Assembly: GCF_022829635.1 (NCBI RefSeq)
Contig: NZ_JAKSYO010000068.1
Coordinates: forward strand, 1-64,000
DNA length: 64,000 bases
Direction: 5' to 3'
Source of the DNA: Methylobacterium sp. E-066
Lineage (GTDB): Bacteria > Pseudomonadota > Alphaproteobacteria > Rhizobiales > Beijerinckiaceae
Part shown: positions 48,604 through 57,608 of the stretch, in pieces
How positions within the stretch are numbered: the first letter of the stretch is position 1
Layout of the letters: every line of letters starts with the position of its first letter
Made by a program: the position numbers and the translations under genes
The notes under the pieces: model-generated
What the model was told of the DNA's origin: nothing
Seen by the model: the letters and a program-made list of their open reading frames with translations, nothing else
Databases searched by the model: none

Positions 48604-49914
48604 CTACAGGCAGCCTTCTCCCTCGTGAAATACGCGCTCGGGGTGGGTGGTGGACCACGTCAGCGCGGGCGCCGGTGGAGCGATTTCGAAGACTGGGCGC
48701 CCCGCCAGGGCGTTGACGATGACACCGCTGCGCCAAGCCATGAGGCTGAGTTGCGGCTCCGCGATGCCGTGGCTCACGAGGCCGCCGTTGAGGACGAAGA
48801 GGCGGTGGCCCGCCGGACCGTCCCAGGACGCGGCGAAATCGGCGCCGATCTCGGGCCGGCCGTCCGCGTCGAGGGTCAGGCGCTCGCGCAGCGGGTCGAG
48901 GCAGGGTGGCAGCGTGTAGCGGTAGCCGGTGGCCAGGATGACGAGGTCGGCATGGGCGACCTCGATGCCCCCGTCGAAGCCGTTGCGCATGATCAGGCGG
49001 TAGCCGCCCACCCGATCGACATCGAGCACGGTGCGGTGGGGCAGCAGGCTCGTGGCGAGCGGTTTCTCGGCGAGGTGCCGAAGCCCGTAGAGGCGCTGAT
49101 AGATCGCCCGCAGGGTCGCGGCGGAGATGCCGTCGCCCGCGAGCTTCTGGCGTGCCACCGTGGCGCGGCGCCGGGCCTCCGGCAGGGCGTGGAAGCTGTC
49201 GACGTAGCCGGGCGTGAACAGCTCGTTCGTGAACGGGGTCGCGTCGATCGGCTGGAAGTTCGGGCGCCGGCTGATCCAGGTGAGCGCGGCGGGGGCGTCC
49301 GCATCCCGGTTCAGCAGGTTCAGCACGATCTCGGCGCCGCTCTGGCCGCCGCCGATCACTGCGACCCGCTTGCCGGCTATCCGGTCGAGGGCGAAGACGG
49401 CTTGGGAGCTGTGGACGTGGTCGCGCGGGTCGAGTTTCTCCGCGAAGGCGGGAAGGCACGGCTGCAGCCCGACCCCGAGGGCGAGGTTGCGGGCGCGCAC
49501 GGTTCCCCGGGCGCTCTCGAGGCGGAAGGCCCGTCCCTCGAAGCGGACTTCGCGGATCGCGGTGCCGAAGCGCAGGCTCGGCAGCCGGGCCGCGACCCAG
49601 GCGAGATACTGCGCGAATTCCCGCCGCGGCACCGCCTCGAACTCGGCGTTGAGGAATTCATAGAAGCGCTTCTGCGCCACGAGATAGGCCAGGAAGCTCC
49701 AGGGGCTCGTCGGATTCACTGCCGTGACGAGGTCCTTGAGGAACGAGGTCTGCAGCGCGACGTCCGGGAGCATCATGCCCGGGTGCCAGTCGAAGGCCGG
49801 CGCCCGGTCGAAGAACAGCGCGTCGAGATCGTCGACCGCGTCGAGCTGCGCCGCGAGGCTCAGGTTGAACGGGCCGATGCCGATACCGGCGAGGTCGAGC
49901 GGGTGGTCCGTCAT
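48604..49914 (-). CDS. iucD: L-lysine/L-ornithine N-monooxygenase (IucD type)
   Basis: 436 residues. The FAD site is DLAGIGIGPFNLSLAAQ at the N-terminus, the NADPH site is VAVIGGGQSGAEIVLNLL, and LATGYRYTLP is the family's C-terminal ATG motif. It hydroxylates the side-chain amine of lysine, ornithine or a diamine as the first committed step of hydroxamate formation. It is the last of four overlapping genes in the order iucA-B-C-D, which favours lysine; substrate is an inference. Confidence 0.9.
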   Translation of the reverse strand: MTDHPLDLAGIGIGPFNLSLAAQLDAVDDLDALFFDRAPAFDWHPGMMLPDVALQTSFLKDLVTAVNPTSPWSFLAYLVAQKRFYEFLNAEFEAVPRREFAQYLAWVAARLPSLRFGTAIREVRFEGRAFRLESARGTVRARNLALGVGLQPCLPAFAEKLDPRDHVHSSQAVFALDRIAGKRVAVIGGGQSGAEIVLNLLNRDADAPAALTWISRRPNFQPIDATPFTNELFTPGYVDSFHALPEARRRATVARQKLAGDGISAATLRAIYQRLYGLRHLAEKPLATSLLPHRTVLDVDRVGGYRLIMRNGFDGGIEVAHADLVILATGYRYTLPPCLDPLRERLTLDADGRPEIGADFAASWDGPAGHRLFVLNGGLVSHGIAEPQLSLMAWRSGVIVNALAGRPVFEIAPPAPALTWSTTHPERVFHEGEGCL

Positions 49915-51767
49915 GATGCGCGGGATCCTGCCTGTATGCCTGTCCGGATGTCGTTCGCGATGCCGGCCTCATCCAGCGCGGCGGCTTCTGCGCGGTGGAG
50001 CGGGTTGATCAGGGGGCTGCCGAGCCGGGGCACCGGTCGCAGGTTGGAATCGCCGTAGCCGAGGCTGAGCCGCACGCGGTTGATGCAGATCCGCGGCACG
50101 GTCGGCGCGAACAGCTCGAACTGGCGGAACCGGTCGGCGAGGTCGGGGTGCCGGCCCTGATAGCGGCGCAGAGCCCGCCCGAGCGCGCCGTAGAAGTCGA
50201 GCTCGGGCAGCCCGTCGCTGCGCAGGAGCGCGTCCGAGACGAAGCGCAGCAGGCTGGCGAAATGGCCGGTCTGCAGGTGCTGCAGCAGATGCGCCGCCGG
50301 CCGCCGTAGCAGGGTCTCCCGCACCCCCGCCGGCAGGTCTGCGGCCTCGGGAAAGTCCTGGTCCACGAGGTCGGCGTCGCCCTGGAAATCCTTCAGCGCG
50401 ACGCCGCAGGGCACGCCGTCCTCCAGGATCAGCGTCACGTTCTGGCCGTGGGCGATGAAGCCGACGCCGTAGCGGCAGAGAAAATGGTAGAGCGGCACCG
50501 CGACGTGATCGAACAGCCGTTCCAGCCACGCCTCCGGGTCGAGGCCGGAGCGGGCGATCAGGCCGGAGATGAGCGGACGGCCCGAGGCATCCGCCTTCAG
50601 CAGCGCGCCCATCATCATCGCCGAGCGGCCGGGTTCGAGACGGCCGGCGATGCCCTCCCGCCAGATCACCCCGAGCATCTCGCGGTACTGATAGGGCGCG
50701 TCCGCGATCTGCTCGTAGACGGGGTGGGGATAGAACGCGCCGGCCCGCTCGCGCAGGATCACCGTGCCGGCGAGCGCCGGGTCCCGCGCGGCCTTGTCCG
50801 CGAGCCAGGCCGAGAAGGCCGGGCCGATCGCCATGTAATTGCCCGGCACCCCGCGCCAGGCCGAAGTGTTGAGGATCGTGAGCGCGAGCTTCACGTCGAG
50901 GCGGCCGTCTGCGTCCGCGCAGGCGAGCGTCCGCAGCGATTGCTGGGGCCGATAGGCGCGGCCGAAGATCCCGAGGGGGACGAGGCGCCCGGCTGCGATC
51001 TCGCCCGCGAAGTGCAGCACGATCTTGTTGTCCCACTGCCAGGGATGGACCGGCAGGAGCAGGTGGGTCGCGGGATCGACGCCGTGCCCGGCACAGGCCG
51101 CCTCCAGCCGGGCGCGCTCGGGCCCGTCGAGGCAATCGGCCACGAGGTCGGCCTCGGCGAGGCCGGGTTCCAGTCTGAGGTGGCAGGCGGTGCGGTCCGC
51201 CGCGGCCCAGAACAGCCGGATCTCGGGCTGGAATTCCGGCGCGTAGGCCGCGAAATCGGCCAGCCCCCAGCCGATCCGCCCCTTGCTCGCGGGCGCCTTC
51301 GGGTGGCCGTCGAGATAGGCTTGCAGGACGCGGTCGCTCAAGGCGAGGAAATCCGGCCCGGTCATGTCCCGGCCGATCGTGGCGATGCGGGCGTCGGCCG
51401 CGAGCGTGCTCAGCACCTCCCCGGCATAGGTGCAGAGGGTGGCGGGCTCGATCGCGAGCGTCCGGCTCGCATCCACGAGGAAACCCGCGGCGTCGTCGGC
51501 CGGGCTGACGACGGCGCCCGCAATGCGGAACAGGCTGGCCGGATCGATCGCGAGGTTGCCCCAGATCCGGCGCTCGGCGGTGAAGCGGTAGGCGATCCCG
51601 CCATCGAGGCGCAGCAGCCACTGCGTGCCGGCCCGGTCGGTCGGCTCCGGTGCGAGCGCCTCCTCGAAGGCGAGTTCGGCGATCGTCTTGGCGATGAGCG
51701 CGCGGTTGAGATCGAGCCAGAGCGGCGCCGTCACCGCCGTGCCGCCCGGCAGCGGGCCGGCGCTCAC
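49911..51767 (-). CDS. iucC: IucA/IucC-family NIS synthetase (IucC position)
   Basis: 618 residues from a GTG overlapping the iucB stop (GTGA); a TTG at 51782 is a poorer alternative. Family motifs are LLLPVHPWQWDNKIVLHF and FIAHGQNVTLILED, which form the ATP and carboxylate site. It joins a second hydroxamate amine to the citrate half-amide without an NRPS. It is overlapped by four bases by iucD and matches IucC, RhbF and similar type C synthetases in length and place. Confidence 0.9.
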   Translation of the reverse strand: MSAGPLPGGTAVTAPLWLDLNRALIAKTIAELAFEEALAPEPTDRAGTQWLLRLDGGIAYRFTAERRIWGNLAIDPASLFRIAGAVVSPADDAAGFLVDASRTLAIEPATLCTYAGEVLSTLAADARIATIGRDMTGPDFLALSDRVLQAYLDGHPKAPASKGRIGWGLADFAAYAPEFQPEIRLFWAAADRTACHLRLEPGLAEADLVADCLDGPERARLEAACAGHGVDPATHLLLPVHPWQWDNKIVLHFAGEIAAGRLVPLGIFGRAYRPQQSLRTLACADADGRLDVKLALTILNTSAWRGVPGNYMAIGPAFSAWLADKAARDPALAGTVILRERAGAFYPHPVYEQIADAPYQYREMLGVIWREGIAGRLEPGRSAMMMGALLKADASGRPLISGLIARSGLDPEAWLERLFDHVAVPLYHFLCRYGVGFIAHGQNVTLILEDGVPCGVALKDFQGDADLVDQDFPEAADLPAGVRETLLRRPAAHLLQHLQTGHFASLLRFVSDALLRSDGLPELDFYGALGRALRRYQGRHPDLADRFRQFELFAPTVPRICINRVRLSLGYGDSNLRPVPRLGSPLINPLHRAEAAALDEAGIANDIRTGIQAGSRAS

Positions 51768-52852
51768 AACGGCACCTTGCAAAAGAAGCGCTCGCGCTCG
51801 CAGCAGACCAGGGCCGCACGCTTATGGGGGAAGTCGAACTCCTTCAGCGTCTCGTAGGCGGCATCCGCGCAGTAGCTCAGCATCTTGCGGTGCGTCGCCC
51901 GCGGCTCGCCCATGATCCGCCGGGTGCGGGGCTCGTCCAGGAACAGGTAGTGCGTGATGGCCCTGAACCAGGCCAGCGTCTTCGGCCGTCCCAGGTGCTC
52001 GACATTGCCGATCAGCCCGTGCCAGCCGCGGTCGAAATCCTCGGCGTCGTAATAGGGCCCGAGCCGATCCTCCTTGGCCCAGTAGAACTCGAAATAGCCG
52101 ACCGGCACGTCGTCGAAGCTGCCGATCACCCCGAACAGGTGCGGGTCGGCCTCCTGGTCGGCGAGGTAGCGGTCCAGCTCCGCCTCGCTCTGCGCGAGTT
52201 CCCAGTAATAGGCGACGCGCTTCTGGTTCATCCAGCCGTGGAACAGGGCGAGGTCGTGCCGCCGGTCGATGGCGCGAAACGACAGGGTCGTGCCGAGATG
52301 TGGCAGCCAGCGCCGGTAGAACGGACCGTTCGGCTGCGGCGGGCGCAGGGGCGGCAGGCGATCCTGCGGTCCGACCTGGGAGCGGATCAGCGGGTAGGCC
52401 GCCCGCGTCCGGGCGTTCAGCCACAGCAGGGGGAGTTGGTAGAACAGGGCGCGCTCCACGATCGCGTCGGGCGCCTCCGAAGCCGCCTCGACCTCCGCCG
52501 CGAGGCCGAGCAGGGCCGGTGCGCCGCCGAGCCCGGCGACGCGCAGCCTTCGCGCATCCGGACAGCGCTGGAACGCGGCCTCGATCAGGGCCGCCACGAG
52601 GGGCGCGTCGGCGGGATGGCGCCCTGCTGAGCCGGTCAGGGCGAGGACGGCTTCGTCCGCGCCGGAGCGCAGCTCCGCCTCGGCGATCGGATCGCCACCG
52701 CGCGCGGCGCGCAGCCGAGCCGTGTGGGCGCCGCGCGGCAGGCTCTCGACCGTCAGATCCTCGCCGGCGACGGGCCAGTGGCGGCTCGTCCCGGTCCAGC
52801 CGTCCAGTGGTGCCGTCCCGGAGACGGCATCGATGCGGGCGCGCAGGGTCAT
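51764..52852 (-). CDS. iucB: GNAT acyltransferase of hydroxamate pathway (IucB type)
   Basis: 362 residues from the ATG overlapping the iucA stop (ATGA). The C-terminal GNAT domain (about 175-362) contains FYRRWLPHLGTTLSFRAID, HGWMNQKRVAYYWELAQSE, VGYFEFYWAKED and FDRGWHGLIGN, all features of the IucB/RhbD/AlcB family. It acylates the N-hydroxyamine to the hydroxamate. The ~170-residue N-terminal part is less conserved but is present in IucB-type enzymes. Confidence 0.88.
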   Translation of the reverse strand: MTLRARIDAVSGTAPLDGWTGTSRHWPVAGEDLTVESLPRGAHTARLRAARGGDPIAEAELRSGADEAVLALTGSAGRHPADAPLVAALIEAAFQRCPDARRLRVAGLGGAPALLGLAAEVEAASEAPDAIVERALFYQLPLLWLNARTRAAYPLIRSQVGPQDRLPPLRPPQPNGPFYRRWLPHLGTTLSFRAIDRRHDLALFHGWMNQKRVAYYWELAQSEAELDRYLADQEADPHLFGVIGSFDDVPVGYFEFYWAKEDRLGPYYDAEDFDRGWHGLIGNVEHLGRPKTLAWFRAITHYLFLDEPRTRRIMGEPRATHRKMLSYCADAAYETLKEFDFPHKRAALVCCERERFFCKVPL

Positions 52853-54663
52853 GGCCGGCCCTCCGCGCCGGCGGCCCGGTCCACGAGCGGGTTCGGAAGA
52901 TCCACGTAGCTCGCCAGGGGATCGGTCACGTCGGTGTTCTCGTTGATGTTGCGAAAGCAGATCATGAAGTTGCCCTTGCTCCCGAGGGCCGGGGCGTCGA
53001 GCAGCAGGCGCAGGCAGGTCCTGTCCCGGAGGTTCTTTTCGGCCAGCGCCTCGACGCAACGGCGCAAGGCCCGGGTGAGGACCCGCTCCGGCGCCAGCCC
53101 GGCAATGCCGATCGCCCCGATGACGGCGAAGACGCTGTTGACCACGAGGTAGTAGGCCATGATCCGCGCGGCCTCCGCGGAAGCGAGGAGGTGCCCGGCC
53201 TCAAGGTCGAGCCCGGGCGCGGCCTCGCGGAGCGCTGGCAGGAATTCGCGCACGAAGCCGGTGCCCTGGCAGTCGCGGAAGAAGGTCTCGACCGGCCAGC
53301 CGTCCGCCAGCCCGAGGACGAGGTTCTGCTGGTGCGCGCCGAACAGGAGGCCCAGCGTGCACTGGATCTCGAGGATCGGCCCGACGGTGACGGCGAGGAA
53401 GCGCTCGAACCAGCGCAGGGCCACGGCCTCGACGGAGCCCGCCCCGGATGCACGCTCCCGCTCGGCGATGCGCAGGATCGTGTCGGCGAGCGCGCTGCCC
53501 CGCCCGTCGGGATAGAGCTCGCAGAGGGCGGCCAGCACGGCGGCCGGCCGCTCCTCCGCCCCGCGGAACGGGTTGTCGCGCAGCGCCACGATCGTCTGCG
53601 GCAGCAGCGCTCCATCGGCCCCGCGGAGCGCGAGATAGGCCGGCTCGCCGAGGACGCGGAAGCTCGGCCAGCGCGCGGCGATCTCCGCGCCGACCGGGCC
53701 GCGCAGCACGGCGTCGACCACGAGGCCGCGCGCGCACTCGACGTCCTTGATGAGACGCAGCGAGTTGGTCAGCCTGAGGCTCAACGAGTGCTTGAGCATG
53801 AAGCGCGCCTGCGGCGCGTAGAGGCTGCGCAGCGATGTGGTCGCGTACCAGGGCGCGCCGGCATGGCCGTGGTCGCGCAGGCGCCCGGTGCGGAACAGGG
53901 CGTCGATCTCGGGATCGAGCGCGAGGCGGCCCGCCTGCCAGGGATGCATCGGCAGGAGCACGCGGCCCTCGCTCGCGGCGCGGATTTCTGGATCGAAGGC
54001 GGGGTCCTCCGCGGCGAGGCCCGCGCAGAGGTCGGCGGCGCTTTCCGACCGCGCGGAGCCCTGGACGACCGCCTCCGGCGCGGCCGACCACCAGCGCAGG
54101 GGAAAGCCCCGTCCGTATTCCGGCGCGAAGGCGCGCGAATCCGCGAGGGTGAACTCGTCCCGGCTGCGCGGGGTCGGGTGCACCGAATGGCCGAAGCGGA
54201 GCGCCCGCTCGGCTTCGCGGAAGCTGGGGTCGCGCCTCAGGAAGATGCCGGGCGCGGGGGCGTGGGCGAGAATATCCTCGACGGTCGCGAGGCTCTGGAA
54301 AAGCCGACGCAGGAAGGTCGGCGCCGCCTGCGGGGCGGCCGGTCCGACGACGGCCGGCTCGTTGGCGACGGCGGCGGCGAATTCGGCGAAGGCGATGATG
54401 CGGGGCGGCTGGCCGGCGCGCCGCTCACGGAACGGCAGCCGGAACACGTGCTGGCCGACGGACGAGACATGGGTGAGCGCGATCTCGACCACCGAGGCCC
54501 GGCCCGGCAGCGGGACGCGCAACAGGGCAAGCCCCGGATCGCCCTCGCTCGCCCCGGCAGGCACCAGGGTCCAGCCGGCCCATTCCCGCATCAGGCTGTT
54601 GAGGAAGCTGCGCGCCGATATCTGGCAAGCAACGTCGACACATGAGATGTCGGGTTCGATCAT
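52849..54663 (-). CDS. iucA: IucA/IucC-family NIS synthetase (IucA position)
   Basis: 604 residues from MIEPDISC, preceded by a good GAAGAGAG; an in-frame ATG at 54684 has a weaker site and would add 7 residues. The family motifs VLLPMHPWQAGRLAL, ATTSLRSLYAPQ and LFGAHQQNLVLGL are present. It attaches the first hydroxamate amine to citrate. It is the first gene of the biosynthetic operon. Confidence 0.9.
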   Translation of the reverse strand: MIEPDISCVDVACQISARSFLNSLMREWAGWTLVPAGASEGDPGLALLRVPLPGRASVVEIALTHVSSVGQHVFRLPFRERRAGQPPRIIAFAEFAAAVANEPAVVGPAAPQAAPTFLRRLFQSLATVEDILAHAPAPGIFLRRDPSFREAERALRFGHSVHPTPRSRDEFTLADSRAFAPEYGRGFPLRWWSAAPEAVVQGSARSESAADLCAGLAAEDPAFDPEIRAASEGRVLLPMHPWQAGRLALDPEIDALFRTGRLRDHGHAGAPWYATTSLRSLYAPQARFMLKHSLSLRLTNSLRLIKDVECARGLVVDAVLRGPVGAEIAARWPSFRVLGEPAYLALRGADGALLPQTIVALRDNPFRGAEERPAAVLAALCELYPDGRGSALADTILRIAERERASGAGSVEAVALRWFERFLAVTVGPILEIQCTLGLLFGAHQQNLVLGLADGWPVETFFRDCQGTGFVREFLPALREAAPGLDLEAGHLLASAEAARIMAYYLVVNSVFAVIGAIGIAGLAPERVLTRALRRCVEALAEKNLRDRTCLRLLLDAPALGSKGNFMICFRNINENTDVTDPLASYVDLPNPLVDRAAGAEGRP

Positions 54664-54815
54664 TTGACTCTCTTCATCGCGCAAGAGATCGCATAAACAA
54701 CGATGATATGCGGCGCAATGCCGAAGATATACTATGGAATTATTTTAAAATTACGATGCGATGATTGCCAGCCCCGCGATCGGCCGGATAGGATCCGCCG
54801 GCTTATGGAGGGGAC
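54664..54815. promoter_or_regulatory. Divergent promoter region of the metallophore locus
   Basis: About 150 AT-rich bases between iucA (minus) and the MFS exporter (plus). ATTTTAAAAT (54742-54751) is a perfect palindrome within GGAATTATTTTAAAATTACG. The AT-rich palindrome resembles the general style of rhizobial iron-responsive boxes but does not match a consensus I can state with certainty. Confidence 0.4.
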
Positions 54816-56009
54816 ATGGTTCGGATCGACGTGCAGGCTCCCGGGACTGGGGCGGCCGGGCGGCTATCGCTTGCCGCGGCCTCGGTGGGGTTCGGACAGT
54901 CGGCGGTGCTCGCCCTGGTTCCCGTGATGGCCGAGCGCACGGGGCTCGATGCACCCGCGATCGGGGGCGTCGCCTTCGCGGGGGCGGTCGCGTTCCTGAT
55001 CTGCGCCCCCGCCTGGGGGAGTTGGGGGACCGGCTGGCGCCTGCGCCGGCTGTTCGCGGCGCTCGCCGCCTTGATGGCGCTGGGTCACGGCCTGTTCGCC
55101 CTCGCCCTCGCGGGGCCGGCCCTGCCCGCCGCGGCGGCCGTAGCGCTGCTCGTCGCGTCGCGGATCGCCTACGGGGCGGGTGCGGCCGGGGTGATGCCGC
55201 ACGCCCAGGCCGCCCTCGTGGCGGCGGTGTCGGAGGCCGCGCGCCCGGCGGCGCTCGGCCGGCTCGGCGCCGGGCTGTCGGCGGGGCGCATCCTCGGCTC
55301 GCTGGTGACGACCGTCGGGATCTTCGGGACGGCCGCGCCTTTGATCGCGCTGGCGGCGAGCCCGTTGCTTCTGCTGGCCGCCCCCGACCTTGTCGGCCGC
55401 CCCAAGGCCAAGCCGGCCGAAGCGCGGCGCGATGGAATCCTGCGCGCGGCCGCGCCGCTCATGGGAATCGCCTTCGCCCTGACGCTCGGTCTCGGTCAGA
55501 TCCAGATCGTGCTCGGCCTGTTCCTGCAGCAGCGCTTCGGCCTCGACGCGGCGGGTGCCGCGGGACTGGCCGGTGCGACCTTCGCCCTCGTCGCGGTGAC
55601 GATGATCCTGACGCAGCTGCTCCTGGTGCCGCGTCTCGGCCCGAACCTGCGGCGCAATCTCGGCCTCGGGCTCGCGGGCTTCGCGGCGGGCACCGGTTTG
55701 ATCGCCTGTGCGCCCGGAGCCTGGCTCGCCGTGCTCGGGGCCGTCCTGGCGGGCGCCGGCATCGCCCTGGCGACCCCGCACTACACCGCCGCCCTGGTCG
55801 CCCGGGTGCCCGTGCAAGCCCAGGCCGCGGCTGCCGGCTGGCTCGCGAGCGTCCACGTGCTCGGCCAGGGGATCGGTGCCCTGTGCGGCGGCGCGGCGTT
55901 CCGGATCGCGCCCGCGCTGCCGTTCTGGACCTGCGCGGCCCTGGGGCTCGCCCTGATCGCCGCCGCGGCGCGGCTTCGGCCGGACGATCCCCGTCATCAG
56001 GCCGCCTGA
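54816..56009 (+). CDS. MFS transporter, probable metallophore exporter
   Basis: 397 residues with 12 predicted membrane helices, and GGAGGGG before the ATG. The conserved MFS loop after helix 2 reads SWGTGWRLRRLF, and the long stretch of Ala/Leu-rich helices is typical of drug:proton antiporters. Being divergent from iucA across the shared promoter region points to export of the finished chelator. Its last 13 bases overlap the end of the convergent importer gene. Confidence 0.8.
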   Translation: MVRIDVQAPGTGAAGRLSLAAASVGFGQSAVLALVPVMAERTGLDAPAIGGVAFAGAVAFLICAPAWGSWGTGWRLRRLFAALAALMALGHGLFALALAGPALPAAAAVALLVASRIAYGAGAAGVMPHAQAALVAAVSEAARPAALGRLGAGLSAGRILGSLVTTVGIFGTAAPLIALAASPLLLLAAPDLVGRPKAKPAEARRDGILRAAAPLMGIAFALTLGLGQIQIVLGLFLQQRFGLDAAGAAGLAGATFALVAVTMILTQLLLVPRLGPNLRRNLGLGLAGFAAGTGLIACAPGAWLAVLGAVLAGAGIALATPHYTAALVARVPVQAQAAAAGWLASVHVLGQGIGALCGGAAFRIAPALPFWTCAALGLALIAAAARLRPDDPRHQAA

Positions 56010-57247
56010 CCGGCGCGGCCGGGCCCGAGCAGGCGGACGGTCGCCACGGTGGCGAGGCCGGAGAGCAGTGTCGCGAGACCGAACAGGGCGCCGTAGCCGA
56101 GGAGGTCGGCGAGCTTGCCCGAGATCAGCGCGCCGATGAGGTAGACCGCGAGCTGTGCGCAGGCGAGGATCGTGAAGTCGGTGCCCGGCTGCTCCGCCGA
56201 GGACACCGCCATGAACAGGCTGTAGAGCGCCACGATCTCCATGTAGCGGATCAGGGTCTGGAACCCGGCCGCGCCGAAGAGCGGCCCCAGGCCGACCACG
56301 GCCCCGAGGGCATGTGCCGCGAACAGGGCGAAGCACAGGGTCCGCATTCCGCCCAGCAGGCCGAGGGTCGCGGCCGTGCCGTAGCGGCGGACCAGCAGCG
56401 CCGCGATGCCGGAGCCGGCGAGCCCCGCCGTCATCGCCGAGACGCCGGACAGGTAGCCGATCTGGTCGAGGGGCACGCCCGCATCGACGAGGTAGGCCCC
56501 CTCCATCGCCTTCACCAGCCCCTCGCTCACCCGGTAGGTGAGCGCGACCCAGAGGATGGTGCGCACCTCGGGCCGCCGCAGGAACGCCCGGATCGAGGGG
56601 CGCGGCGCGACGGCGCCGGTCTCGGGGCCCCCCTCGCGCATAGCGAAGGCGGCAAACAGCGGCGGAACCGAGAAGGCGGCCGCGGTCAGCAGCATGCCGG
56701 CCCAGCCGACATGGTGGTAGAGGACGAGGCTCAGCGTACCGCCGACCACCACCCCGAGGGCGACCGAGCCGCCCTGTATGGCGTTGCCGACGGCGCGATC
56801 TTCCGGCCGCAGCCGTTTCACGGCGTAGCCGTCGGTGGCGATGTCCTGCGTCGCGATCAGCAGCGCGGCGAGGAAGCCGATCCCGATGATCCCGGGCACG
56901 TTGGTCGGGCCGAGCGGCAACATCGCGAGGATGCAGCCGATCACGCCGATCTGGGTCAGCACCACCCAGCCCGCCCGGTGTGCGCGCGCGAAGGGCCGCA
57001 CCCGGTCGATCAGCGGCGCCCAGAGGAATTTCAGGACGAGGGGCAGGAACAGGAGGCTCAGGTAGCCGATCGCCGCCCGGGATACGCCGGACTCGCGCAT
57101 GATCGGCGGCAGCGCCGCGGCGATCAGGTAGGAGGGGATCGCCTGCGCCATGTAGAGGGCGGCGAGCACCGCGAAGAGCGACATCCGCTCGCGGCGGCCT
57201 GCGGCCGGAGCGGCCACGGCGGTGGGGACCGAGGGGGCGGCGCTCAT
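55997..57247 (-). CDS. RhtX/FptX-like MFS siderophore importer
   Basis: 416 residues with 12 helices. The N-terminal YMAQAIPSYLIAAALPPIMRE and FLPLVLKFLWAPLIDRVRPF resemble the AmpG/RhtX/FptX group, as does ATQDIATDGYAVKRL. RhtX takes rhizobactin across the inner membrane. It overlaps the small upstream gene by four bases and so shares an operon with the TonB receptor. Confidence 0.85.
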   Translation of the reverse strand: MSAAPSVPTAVAAPAAGRRERMSLFAVLAALYMAQAIPSYLIAAALPPIMRESGVSRAAIGYLSLLFLPLVLKFLWAPLIDRVRPFARAHRAGWVVLTQIGVIGCILAMLPLGPTNVPGIIGIGFLAALLIATQDIATDGYAVKRLRPEDRAVGNAIQGGSVALGVVVGGTLSLVLYHHVGWAGMLLTAAAFSVPPLFAAFAMREGGPETGAVAPRPSIRAFLRRPEVRTILWVALTYRVSEGLVKAMEGAYLVDAGVPLDQIGYLSGVSAMTAGLAGSGIAALLVRRYGTAATLGLLGGMRTLCFALFAAHALGAVVGLGPLFGAAGFQTLIRYMEIVALYSLFMAVSSAEQPGTDFTILACAQLAVYLIGALISGKLADLLGYGALFGLATLLSGLATVATVRLLGPGRAGQAA

Positions 57248-57606
57248 GCCAGGTAGGTCCGGACAGTGGTCCGCGCGGCGGCCTCGTCCGGCGCGATTGC
57301 GATCGGGAAGGTCCAGAGCCGGCGGAACACGTCGGCGCTTGCCTCCTCGAAGCCCGGCCGCACGATCACGAGGCCGCGGCAGCGCCGGTCGAGATCGGCG
57401 CGGGTGCGCTTGAACCAGAGGGCCTGGGCCCGCTCGGCGGCGGCCGAGAGCTTGCCGATGCCGCCGAGTACCAGGATCAGGGCGAACGGCGCGGACCGGG
57501 CCCCGACCTGCTCCAGGGCGTCGAGATAGGCGGTCTCGTCGCCGGGCTCGGGCGGCCCGAGATAGCGCAGGACCATGAGGTTGCCGGTCTCTTCGAGGTC
57601 GACCAT
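57244..57606 (-). CDS. Unrecognised 120-residue protein between receptor and importer
   Basis: 120 residues, no signal peptide or membrane helix. The order beta (LMVLRYLG), helix (TAYLDALEQV), beta (PFALILVLGG), helix (AAERAQALWFKRTRADLDRR), beta (RGLVIVRPG), helix (SADVFRRLWTF) resembles a SpoIIAA/STAS-like or similar small alpha-beta fold, but no family could be named. Two bases follow the TonB receptor stop and it overlaps the importer (ATGA), so it is firmly part of the uptake operon and must help import or sense the ferri-complex. Confidence 0.75.
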   Translation of the reverse strand: MVDLEETGNLMVLRYLGPPEPGDETAYLDALEQVGARSAPFALILVLGGIGKLSAAAERAQALWFKRTRADLDRRCRGLVIVRPGFEEASADVFRRLWTFPIAIAPDEAAARTTVRTYLA

Positions 57607-57608
57607 CC

